The notes under the pieces are model-generated. The model ran no database searches. It saw only the letters and a list, made by a program, of their open reading frames with translations, and was not told where the DNA came from. Below, piece by piece: positions 18,466-25,762 of a DNA stretch of 64,000 nucleotides. The DNA lies in contig NC_013061.1 of NCBI RefSeq assembly GCF_000023825.1, positions 2,480,001-2,544,000 of the forward strand, given 5' to 3'. A program made the position numbers and the translations under genes. Origin of the DNA: Pedobacter heparinus DSM 2366 (lineage in GTDB: Bacteria; Bacteroidota; Bacteroidia; Sphingobacteriales; Sphingobacteriaceae). Positions within the stretch are counted from its first letter, which is position 1. Each line of letters begins with the position of its first letter.

Positions 18466-19478
18466 TGTCAGTACCAAGTGTAGCAGTAGTCATTTTAAAC
18501 TGGAACGGAAAAGCCCTGCTTCAGCAGTTTTTACCAGGTATAGTTCAGTCGCAATACCCAAATCTTCAGTTAATCCTGGGCGATAATGCCTCTACCGATG
18601 GTTCCGTAGCCTTTGTAAAGGCCAGTTACCCTCAGGTAAAAGTAATCGTTAACGCCCATAATTATGGCTTTGCAGAAGGCTATGATAAACTGCTGGAACA
18701 GATTGAAGCAGATTATTATGTATTGCTCAATTCTGATGTAGAGGTACCTGCCAACTGGATCCAGCCTGTTATTGATGCTATGGAAGCCGACGCCGGCATT
18801 GCTGCTGCCCAGCCTAAAATCAAATGGCAAAAGGATAAAACACAATTTGAATATGCCGGCGCGGCTGGCGGCTACCTGGACCTGTATGGTTATCCTTTTT
18901 GCAGGGGGCGGTTATTTGATACGGTAGAAAGCGACACCGGCCAGTATAACAATCAGCAGGAGGTTTTCTGGGCCAGTGGTGCAGCCTTATTCATTAAAAG
19001 CAAATGCTGGACAGCAGCCGGAGGGTTTGATGCTGATTTTTTTGCACACATGGAAGAAATAGACCTTTGCTGGCGCTTAAAAAACCTGGGTTACAAAGTG
19101 ATCTACTGCCCCGATGCCGAAGTTTATCACCTGGGCGGTGGTACCTTAAATTCAAATAGCCCTTATAAAACCTATCTGAACTTTAGAAATAACCTGGTTA
19201 TCATGCAAAAAAACCTGCCCTTAAACGATGCATACTTCAGGATTTTCATCCGGATGTCTCTCGATTTTATAGCCTGGCTGCATTTTCTGCTGCAAGGCAA
19301 AACACAGTTTGCCTGGGCAATAAATAAAGCACATTACCATTTTCTGCTCAACCTCTCAAAAAATGGTGCCAAAAGGACAAACAGGCAAATCAGCTTTCAA
19401 CAACATACCGGCCTATACCCCTATAGTATTATATGGGCTTATTTTATCAAAAAAATAAGGTTTTTTACGCAGTTGTAA
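18465..19478 (+). CDS. Family 2 glycosyltransferase
   Basis: 337 residues. GT-A fold of the rhamnosyltransferase-like GT2 group: VAVVILNWNGKALL at the start, GDNASTDGS near 38, the metal-binding LNSDVEVP near 87, and the base region HMEEIDLCWRLKNLG near 192. The C-terminal 100 residues are helical and amphipathic, probably membrane-associated. It transfers a sugar from a nucleotide-sugar to an unknown acceptor, likely an envelope glycan or lipid. It is coupled to the acyltransferase gene by a TAATG overlap. Confidence 0.9.
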   Translation: MSVPSVAVVILNWNGKALLQQFLPGIVQSQYPNLQLILGDNASTDGSVAFVKASYPQVKVIVNAHNYGFAEGYDKLLEQIEADYYVLLNSDVEVPANWIQPVIDAMEADAGIAAAQPKIKWQKDKTQFEYAGAAGGYLDLYGYPFCRGRLFDTVESDTGQYNNQQEVFWASGAALFIKSKCWTAAGGFDADFFAHMEEIDLCWRLKNLGYKVIYCPDAEVYHLGGGTLNSNSPYKTYLNFRNNLVIMQKNLPLNDAYFRIFIRMSLDFIAWLHFLLQGKTQFAWAINKAHYHFLLNLSKNGAKRTNRQISFQQHTGLYPYSIIWAYFIKKIRFFTQL

Positions 19479-19487
19479 ACAACAATT

Positions 19488-19907
19488 TTAGGGTTTCAGC
19501 AGGCTTTCAATAGCCAGCCTGTAGCCGTCCATGCCAAAGCCTGTCAATACGCCCTTACAGTTTTTGCCGGTCAGCGATACATGCCTGAATTCTTCCCTGG
19601 CATAAATGTTAGAGATATGTACCTCTACCACAGGTGTTTTAATGGCTGCAATGGCATCAGCAATGGCAACAGAAGTATGGGTATAAGCACCCCCGTTAAT
19701 CACAATACCATCATAGCTAAAACCCACCTCATGCAGTTTATTGATCAGTTCCCCCTCTACATTGCTCTGAAAATAGTCTATTTCAATAATGCTGTATATA
19801 TTGCGCAGTTCAGCCAGGTATTCTTCAAAACCCTGGTTCCCATAAATACCAGGTTCCCTACGCCCTAAAAGGTTTAAGTTTGGGCCATTAATAATTTGTA
19901 TCTTCAT
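19488..19907 (-). CDS. aroQ: Type II 3-dehydroquinate dehydratase
   Basis: About 140 residues, typical for AroQ. It removes water from 3-dehydroquinate in the shikimate pathway as a dodecamer. Motifs: MKIQIINGPNLNLLGRREPG with its flexible active-site Tyr in GIYG, the INGGAYTHTSVAI block, and VVEVHISNIYAREEFRHVS. A tandem ATGATG allows starts at 19910 or 19907; I chose 19907 because a -7 element lies 5 bases before it. The long upstream extension of this frame is the antisense of xerD and not coding. Confidence 0.96.
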   Translation of the reverse strand: MKIQIINGPNLNLLGRREPGIYGNQGFEEYLAELRNIYSIIEIDYFQSNVEGELINKLHEVGFSYDGIVINGGAYTHTSVAIADAIAAIKTPVVEVHISNIYAREEFRHVSLTGKNCKGVLTGFGMDGYRLAIESLLKP

Positions 19908-19912
19908 CATTT

Positions 19913-19920
19913 CAAACTTA
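19913..19920 (-). promoter_or_regulatory. Putative -7 element (TAAGTTTG) for aroQ
   Basis: Exact TAnnTTTG on the minus strand, ending 2 bases before the first ATG and 5 bases before the second. It suggests a leaderless aroQ mRNA. Confidence 0.45.
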
Positions 19921-19952
19921 GCCTTAAAAATTAAGAGTATAAAATTTATTTT

Positions 19953-20852
19953 GTGATCAGTAATCCCTATCTCAGTTCCTTTAAAAACTACCTTAAACTG
20001 GAGCGTTCGCTCTCCGGTAATTCTATTGAGGCCTATCTGGGCGACCTGAATAAACTGTCCCAGTATTTTGAATCTGTTGACCAAACACCTCAGGTAAAGG
20101 AGATTACTGGTGATGACCTGAAGCACTTTGTCAGTTGGATAAATGAGCTGGGTATGCTGCCCAGTACGCAGGCGCGTGTGGTGTCCGGCTTAAAAGCTTT
20201 CTTTAGTTTTTTAATGCTCGAAGAAATCATTACCACCGATCCTTCTGCCCTGCTCGAAAGCCCAAGGCAGGTCAAACACCTGCCTGATACACTGTCCATT
20301 CAGGAAATCAACGGAATGATCGGGGCTATCGATGCCTCAAAGCCAGAGGGCATGCGCAACAAGGCCATTTTAGAAACCCTGTACGGATGCGGATTAAGGG
20401 TTTCAGAGCTCAGCAACCTCAAAATCTCCGATGTATTTGAGGAAAATGAATTTATCCGCATCTTCGGAAAGGGAAATAAAGAGCGCCTGGTACCCATCGG
20501 TCAGACGGCCTTAAAATACATCAACATATACCTCAGGGAAAGCAGGGTGCATGTCCCCATTAAAAAAGGACATGAAGATTATATTTTCCTTAACCGTAGC
20601 GGAACCCGTTTGTCCCGCATCTCTGTTTTCAGTATCATTAAAGCCCTCGCCCTTAAATCAGGCATAAAAAAGAGCATCAGTCCCCATACCTTTCGCCACT
20701 CCTTTGCCACACATTTAATAGAAGGCGGGGCCGATTTAAGGGCTGTTCAGGAAATGCTTGGCCATTCCAGCATCACCACTACAGAAATCTATACCCATCT
20801 CGACAGGGATTATTTAAGGGGTATAATTACTGAATTTCATCCAAGAAGTTAA
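19953..20852 (+). CDS. xerD: Site-specific tyrosine recombinase XerD
   Basis: 299 residues starting at GTG 19953. N-terminal SAM-like core-binding domain (about 5-90), then the catalytic domain. The catalytic set is complete: Arg149 (GCGLRVSEL), Lys173 (GKGNKERLVP), His245 and Arg248 (SPHTFRHSFATH), His271 (LGHSSITTTEIYTH) and nucleophile Tyr280. With XerC it resolves chromosome dimers at dif. Position beside housekeeping genes and full similarity to XerD, with no phage neighbours, argue against a mobile-element integrase. It converges with prmC, 3 bases apart. Confidence 0.93.
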   Translation: MISNPYLSSFKNYLKLERSLSGNSIEAYLGDLNKLSQYFESVDQTPQVKEITGDDLKHFVSWINELGMLPSTQARVVSGLKAFFSFLMLEEIITTDPSALLESPRQVKHLPDTLSIQEINGMIGAIDASKPEGMRNKAILETLYGCGLRVSELSNLKISDVFEENEFIRIFGKGNKERLVPIGQTALKYINIYLRESRVHVPIKKGHEDYIFLNRSGTRLSRISVFSIIKALALKSGIKKSISPHTFRHSFATHLIEGGADLRAVQEMLGHSSITTTEIYTHLDRDYLRGIITEFHPRS

Positions 20853-20855
20853 GGG

Positions 20856-21722
20856 CTATACCACCGCTGCCCGCCGGCACCTGATCATCCGGTCTTTTCC
20901 CTGCATGTCTTTTTTTAATATGATGTCTGTAAATGATTTAGCTTCCAATAGCTCAACTGTTTCCTTACCCAGATGTTCGTTTATTTCAAAAAATAAAAGG
21001 CCCCTGCCGCTCAGTGTTGTCCAGGCAAAATCTGCTATAGCCTCATAAAATACAAGTGGTGCTTCATTGGATACGAACAAAGCCAGGTGCGGTTCATGGT
21101 TCAGTACGTGGTCCTGCATCTGCTCCTTCTCCTTTAAGGTAATGTATGGCGGATTGCTGACCACCACATCAAACTTTTGTTTTGTCGTAAATTCACGGAT
21201 ATCGGCCTGTATGAATTTTATATCTACCTCATTTAAAAGAGCATTACTGCCTGCAATGTCAATTGCTGCTTCAGATACATCAAGGGCAGAAACTTCAGCT
21301 TCCGGAAAGTTCTTTTTTAAAGAAATGGCAATACAGCCACTCCCGGTCCCAATGTCTATCAGGCGTAAAGCAGCGCCCGTAACGGCCTCCAGTGCGGTAC
21401 TTTCCAGCACCCATGCTACCAGTTCTTCTGTCTCCGGCCTGGGTATCAGTACCGATGGCCCCAGTTTAAAGGGAAGGCCATAAAAAACCGTTTCCCCCAG
21501 CACATATTGTAAAGGCTTGCCGCTTTGCAGCTCAGTCAGTATATTTTGCAGTATAAACAGTTCCTTACTGTCCAGTTCTTCTGTTTTTCTGAGTATATAA
21601 TCGGTTCTTTTATATTGAAGTACATGCCCAATGGCCATTAAAAAAATAGCATCTGCCTCCTCTTCTCCGTAAGCCCCGCTTAAAGCGGCATTAAAATGTG
21701 CCGATAGGTCCTGTAATCTCAT
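20856..21722 (-). CDS. prmC: Peptide chain release factor N5-glutamine methyltransferase
   Basis: 288 residues, full length. PrmC methylates the GGQ glutamine of RF1 and RF2. N-terminal helical domain (1-75), then an SAM Rossmann domain: DIGTGSGCIAI near 123-133 binds SAM, and NPPY at 190-193 holds the target glutamine. PRPETEELV near 95 is also typical. It is divergent from ribD with only 59 bases between the ATGs; a TAATTTTA element lies 4 bases before its ATG. Confidence 0.95.
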   Translation of the reverse strand: MRLQDLSAHFNAALSGAYGEEEADAIFLMAIGHVLQYKRTDYILRKTEELDSKELFILQNILTELQSGKPLQYVLGETVFYGLPFKLGPSVLIPRPETEELVAWVLESTALEAVTGAALRLIDIGTGSGCIAISLKKNFPEAEVSALDVSEAAIDIAGSNALLNEVDIKFIQADIREFTTKQKFDVVVSNPPYITLKEKEQMQDHVLNHEPHLALFVSNEAPLVFYEAIADFAWTTLSGRGLLFFEINEHLGKETVELLEAKSFTDIILKKDMQGKDRMIRCRRAAVV

Positions 21723-21768
21723 TGGGTAAAATTAGCGATAATTCCTAACCTGTAACCGTAATTTATTC

Positions 21769-21776
21769 TATTTTTG
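21769..21776 (+). promoter_or_regulatory. Putative -7 element (TATTTTTG) for ribD
   Basis: Exact TAnnTTTG ending 5 bases before the ribD ATG. No room for a leader or an FMN riboswitch. Confidence 0.5.
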
Positions 21777-21781
21777 CCTTA

Positions 21782-22843
21782 ATGACTAACGAATTATATA
21801 TGCAGCGTTGCCTTGAGCTGGCCGCTATGGGGATGGGAAATGTAAGCCCTAACCCTATGGTAGGCTGCGTGATCGTAAGCGACGGAAAAATCATTGGAGA
21901 GGGTTACCATGCCCGCTTTGGCGAGGCACATGCCGAAGTCAATGCCATAAATTCAGTTGTACACAATTATGGAAATACGGCAGAAACCTTACTGGCAGCT
22001 GCTACAGCTTATGTTAGTCTGGAACCCTGCGCACATTTCGGTAAAACCCCACCCTGTGCCGATCTGCTCATCAAACACCGCATTAAAAAAGTAGTGATAG
22101 GCAATACCGATCCATTCGACGGGGTAAACGGCAAGGGCATCGAAAAGCTTAAAAATGCAGGTATTGAAGTCGTATCCGGTGTGCTTGAAGCCGAATGCAG
22201 CCAGCTTAACCGTCGTTTTTTTACCCGCATCGGGCAGCAGCACCCCTACATCATTTTAAAATGGGCAACATCCGCAAATGGTTATTTCGCACCTGAAAAC
22301 ACCACACAGCAATGGATCAGCGGGCCAGAAGCTAAAAAGCTGGTCCACAAATGGCGGACAGAGGAAGATGCTGTCCTGGTTGGACGGCTTACGGCCATGG
22401 CCGATAACCCAAGGCTGACCGTCCGCGAATGGTACGGCAGAAACCCGGTAAGAATAGTGGTCGACAGGCACCTGCAGGTTCCTTCAAGCCACCATATTTA
22501 CAATAAAGAGGCAAAAACAATCATTTTCAATGAACAAAAAACTGATGTACAGGAAAACATCCATTTCATACAAATGGAAGATATGCAACATTACCTGCCG
22601 CAAAAAATAGCCTTTCAGCTGTACCTGATGGACATCGCCTCCGTAATTATAGAAGGTGGCGCCCAGGTACTCAACCAGTTTATCCAGGCCCGCTTATGGG
22701 ATGAAGCAAGGGTCTTCAGGTCGGCAGTATCATGGCCGGCAGGTATCCCTTCCCCGGAATTAAATTTGCAGTCCTGTGCCATCACAGATCAGTTCCCCAT
22801 CGGAAAAGATCAGTTAACGATCTATAAAAACAATCCTTCATGA
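21782..22843 (+). CDS. ribD: Bifunctional riboflavin biosynthesis deaminase/reductase
   Basis: 353 residues. RibD carries out two riboflavin steps: deamination of the pyrimidine, then NADPH reduction of the ribosyl chain. The zinc-binding deaminase motif is His50-Ala-Glu52 with Cys83 and Cys92 (EPCAHFGKTPPCADLL). The reductase domain begins near 150 with ILKWATSANGY and contains VGRLTAMADNPRLTVR and IIEGGAQVLNQF. Its stop overlaps the start of the DMT transporter gene (ATGA). The other rib genes are not in the window. Confidence 0.96.
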   Translation: MTNELYMQRCLELAAMGMGNVSPNPMVGCVIVSDGKIIGEGYHARFGEAHAEVNAINSVVHNYGNTAETLLAAATAYVSLEPCAHFGKTPPCADLLIKHRIKKVVIGNTDPFDGVNGKGIEKLKNAGIEVVSGVLEAECSQLNRRFFTRIGQQHPYIILKWATSANGYFAPENTTQQWISGPEAKKLVHKWRTEEDAVLVGRLTAMADNPRLTVREWYGRNPVRIVVDRHLQVPSSHHIYNKEAKTIIFNEQKTDVQENIHFIQMEDMQHYLPQKIAFQLYLMDIASVIIEGGAQVLNQFIQARLWDEARVFRSAVSWPAGIPSPELNLQSCAITDQFPIGKDQLTIYKNNPS

Positions 22844-23730
22844 TATTCTTATTCTTCAGTATTTGCTGTAGCGTTACAGTCGCCGTCCTGCTCAAACTTG
22901 CCAGAAGGTACAAAATTAAAATTGTACAGGCCGTTACCTGGAATTACCTGTTTGCCATTGTGCTTAGTCTTATCTTTTACAAACCCAGCTTCAACGAGCT
23001 GATATCGGCGCCTATAAACTCGGTTTACATTGCCCTGGGTATTTTGCTGCCTGTCGTATTCTGGTTCCTGGCGGGCTCCATAAGGGGCATCGGAATCGTA
23101 AAGACCGACATTGCCCAGCGATTGTCCCTTTTCATTCCCATCCTGGCCTCCTATTTTATCTTTAAAGAGCAGTTCAATACCATGAAAATAGCGGGACTTG
23201 CGGTTGGTTTTGTGGCCATATTTTTTACACTCTATAAAAAAACTGCACAAAAGAACCAGGGTTTAAACTGGTTATATCCTATTCTGGTATTTCTGGGTTT
23301 TGGTGTGATCGATATCCTCTTTAAAAAGATCGCCCAAATCACGGTCATCCCTTACACCAGCTCCCTCATTGTCGTATTTATCCTGGCATTTATCCTGTCG
23401 CTGGCCTCCATCTTTTACCTTTCGGTGGTTAAAAAGCAAAAACTGGAATTCATTAACTTTGTATGTGGCTGTATCCTGGGCTTTTTCAATTTCTTTAATA
23501 TCCTTTTTTACCTTAAGGCCCATCGGGCAATGGCCGATAACCCATCCATTGTGTTTGCCGCCATGAATATGGGGGTCATCATTGCAGGTAGTCTGGTGGG
23601 TATCTTTATTTTTAAAGAGAAACTGAATAAGCTGAATTACTGGGGACTGTTTCTGGCACTGATGGCCATTGTACTCATTACCAATCTGATCGGCAATGCC
23701 TGGCATGCCCTAATGCTGCTGGTCAAATAG
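22840..23730 (+). CDS. DMT superfamily (EamA) transporter
   Basis: 296 residues with ten hydrophobic segments in two halves of five, the EamA layout; each half ends with a KEQFN or KEKLN type loop (FIFKEQFNTMKIAGLAVG; FIFKEKLNKLNYWGLFLALM). These are inner-membrane metabolite exporters or importers. Coupling to ribD by a 4-base ATGA overlap hints at a link with flavin or purine metabolites, but the substrate is not known. The next gene follows after 18 bases. Confidence 0.88.
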   Translation: MIFLFFSICCSVTVAVLLKLARRYKIKIVQAVTWNYLFAIVLSLIFYKPSFNELISAPINSVYIALGILLPVVFWFLAGSIRGIGIVKTDIAQRLSLFIPILASYFIFKEQFNTMKIAGLAVGFVAIFFTLYKKTAQKNQGLNWLYPILVFLGFGVIDILFKKIAQITVIPYTSSLIVVFILAFILSLASIFYLSVVKKQKLEFINFVCGCILGFFNFFNILFYLKAHRAMADNPSIVFAAMNMGVIIAGSLVGIFIFKEKLNKLNYWGLFLALMAIVLITNLIGNAWHALMLLVK

Positions 23731-23748
23731 CAGCCCATCTGTTCATTT

Positions 23749-24363
23749 ATGTTATTTGACGATACCTATAAAACCATTGCAGCTCCTTCTGAAGGGGTGT
23801 TTCGCGACCGTGGCAGCAAATTTATCGGCTATGCCTGGCCCATCCGCTCAGAAGAGGAAATAAAGCCCCTGCTGGCCGGCCTGCGTGCCGAACATGCCAA
23901 AGCCAGACATTTCTGCTGGGCGCTGCGCTTAAGTCCGGATCGCAGCATATTTCGCATTCAGGACGATGGCGAACCTTCAGGCACGGCGGGCAGGGCCATC
24001 CTGAATACCCTGCTCTCTGCCGATATCACCAATGTGTTCATCGTGGTGGTCAGGTATTTTGGCGGTACCCTGCTCGGGGTACCCGGACTGATCAATGCCT
24101 ATAAAACGGCCGCTCAGGAAGCCATACAGGCCGCAAACATTGTCGAGAAAACAGTAAATGACATTTACGAGGTCAGTTTCAGTTACCTGCAAATGAACGA
24201 CATCATGAAACTGGTGAAAGAAGAAAAATTGAATGTCCTTTCCCAGAACTTCGACAATTCCTGCAGCATTCAGCTTGAAATCAGAAAGTCAGGCCTCAAT
24301 GCCATACTTGCTAAGATAGAGCAGATTGAAGGCGTTAAAATAAAATACCTCTTTACTGCATAA
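23749..24363 (+). CDS. yigZ: IMPACT/YigZ family protein
   Basis: 204 residues. The N-terminal UPF0029 domain carries the family signature: KARHFCWALRL, QDDGEPSGTAGRAIL near 75 and VVVRYFGGTLLGVPGLINAY near 104. A small ferredoxin-like C-terminal domain follows (about 135-204). Eukaryotic IMPACT proteins control translation under stress; the bacterial role is poorly known. Cytoplasmic. It is part of the ribD-DMT-yigZ-nucleoside phosphorylase run (gaps of 18 and 21 bases). Confidence 0.92.
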   Translation: MLFDDTYKTIAAPSEGVFRDRGSKFIGYAWPIRSEEEIKPLLAGLRAEHAKARHFCWALRLSPDRSIFRIQDDGEPSGTAGRAILNTLLSADITNVFIVVVRYFGGTLLGVPGLINAYKTAAQEAIQAANIVEKTVNDIYEVSFSYLQMNDIMKLVKEEKLNVLSQNFDNSCSIQLEIRKSGLNAILAKIEQIEGVKIKYLFTA

Positions 24364-24384
24364 GATTTTATAGCTTTATTCCAT

Positions 24385-25251
24385 ATGGCACAAGAAATAT
24401 CAGCAGCAGATTTGATCATCAACCCCGATGGCAGCATTTATCACCTGAACCTCCTGCCCGGCGATATTGCGGAAACCATCATAACCGTGGGTGATCCCGA
24501 CCGTGTATCAGAAATTTCCAGGTACTTTGACAGTATAGAACTCAAAAAAGGTAAACGGGAATTCATTACCCATACCGGTTATCTGGGCAAAAAACGCCTT
24601 ACTGTAGTGTCTACCGGCATAGGGACAGATAACATCGACATCGTATTCAATGAGCTGGATGCCCTGGTGAACATTGATTTCCAGAGCCGGAAGGTTAAAG
24701 AAAAGCTGAGTTCACTCAAACTCATCCGCATCGGTACATCCGGGGCCATACAAGCCGATATCCCGATGGGTACCATACTGGCTTCATCCTTTGGTATCGG
24801 AATGGATGCCCTGATGAATTATTATATCCATGAGCTGTCAGGCGATGAGCACAGTCTGCTCGACGGTATAAAAACACATTTTTCCCATTACAAAGGCATC
24901 AACCCTTATATCACGGCAGCCGATAAGGAGCTGTTGAATACGATTGGCGGTCAGATGCAACAGGGAATAACCCTTACTGCCCCAGGCTTTTATGCCCCTC
25001 AGGGGCGACAGGTAAGGGCAAAAAATGCGGTTCCCGACCTCATCAGTCAACTCCAAAGCTTCCGGCATAACCAATACCGCATTACCAATCTTGAAATGGA
25101 GACCGCAGGTATCTATGCCCTGGCCAGGGTATTGGGACATAAAGCCCTGTCGGTAAATGCCATACTGGCCAGCAGGGTAAATTTTCAGTTTAGTCCAGAT
25201 CCCCAAAAAGTGGTTAATAAAGCCATAAAAATGGTGCTCGACCAGCTTTAA
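24385..25251 (+). CDS. Nucleoside phosphorylase (uridine phosphorylase-like)
   Basis: 288 residues. PNP/UDP family: VGDPDRVSEISRYF near 37 (phosphate site), STGIGTDNIDIVFNEL near 74, LIRIGTSGAIQ near 112 and the substrate signature NLEMETAGIYALA near 234. It cleaves a nucleoside with phosphate to give a base and (deoxy)ribose-1-phosphate; the overall length and GIGTDNIDI region favour uridine over purines, at moderate certainty. Cytoplasmic, last gene of the ribD run; a weak hairpin (GCTTTAAG/CTTAAAGC, 25245-25273) overlaps its end. Confidence 0.9.
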   Translation: MAQEISAADLIINPDGSIYHLNLLPGDIAETIITVGDPDRVSEISRYFDSIELKKGKREFITHTGYLGKKRLTVVSTGIGTDNIDIVFNELDALVNIDFQSRKVKEKLSSLKLIRIGTSGAIQADIPMGTILASSFGIGMDALMNYYIHELSGDEHSLLDGIKTHFSHYKGINPYITAADKELLNTIGGQMQQGITLTAPGFYAPQGRQVRAKNAVPDLISQLQSFRHNQYRITNLEMETAGIYALARVLGHKALSVNAILASRVNFQFSPDPQKVVNKAIKMVLDQL

Positions 25252-25326
25252 GCCATTAAAAAATCCTTAAAGCACCAAACAAAACAGTCCCCTCAGCTGT
25301 TTTAATCTATATATAATACAAATTTT

Positions 25327-25644
25327 ATGTTAGAAAAAGCAAAAGAGAGATTTACCCTATCCATCATAAATTCATTAACCAATTACGAAACCGGCGAACT
25401 CAATACCGGCAAAAGAATCATTGCCGCTGTAGCCGGCATATACATCCTGCAAAGAGGGATCAGAACGGTCCGCAAACACAGTCTACGTGGAATTGAAGAA
25501 ATAACGCTCGGCAGCATCCTGCTTTACAGCGCCGCCAGTGGCCTCAACAAAAAGATCATTAAAAAACCTACAATACCTGCCGAAATGCGTAAAAACCAAA
25601 TCCAGGGAAACGATCCACGCTCCGAGGTCCCTGCCTTCGTTTAA
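25327..25644 (+). CDS. Small membrane protein of unknown function (DUF2892-like)
   Basis: 105 residues. A first hydrophobic segment (RIIAAVAGIYILQRGIRTV, about 30-48) and a second (ITLGSILLYSAASGL, about 60-75) are joined by a short basic loop, with a basic tail KKIIKKPTIPAEMRKNQIQG. The layout recalls small YgaP/DUF2892-type inner-membrane proteins with an NTGKRI start. No clear function. It lies alone between the nucleoside phosphorylase gene and the first 95-bp repeat. Confidence 0.6.
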   Translation: MLEKAKERFTLSIINSLTNYETGELNTGKRIIAAVAGIYILQRGIRTVRKHSLRGIEEITLGSILLYSAASGLNKKIIKKPTIPAEMRKNQIQGNDPRSEVPAFV

Positions 25645-25667
25645 CTGTCAATTCTATTTATACTAAG

Positions 25668-25762
25668 CCCCTCGCTTCCCATAAAATTCAGTGTCTTTAA
25701 GAGAACACAGGAAAATTTTGCCCTTCTTCAGGGCAAAGGTTTCCGGTTCGAAGGAAGATCAC
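25668..25762 (+). repeat. 95-bp direct repeat, copy 1 (3' side of the GH92 gene)
   Basis: Matches 28206-28300 in the same orientation with 8 mismatches and no gaps (about 92%). It contains TTTGCCC / GGGCAAA, a 7-bp stem with a 7-base loop. Its right end reaches into the stop codon of the GH92 gene (25759-25761). Confidence 0.9.

Noticed and set aside
19953..20852. Phage or island integrase
   Set aside because: All features agree with chromosomal XerD; no attachment site, excisionase or phage gene is near.
21723..21781. FMN riboswitch before ribD
   Set aside because: Only 59 bases separate the two divergent ATGs, far too short for the element.
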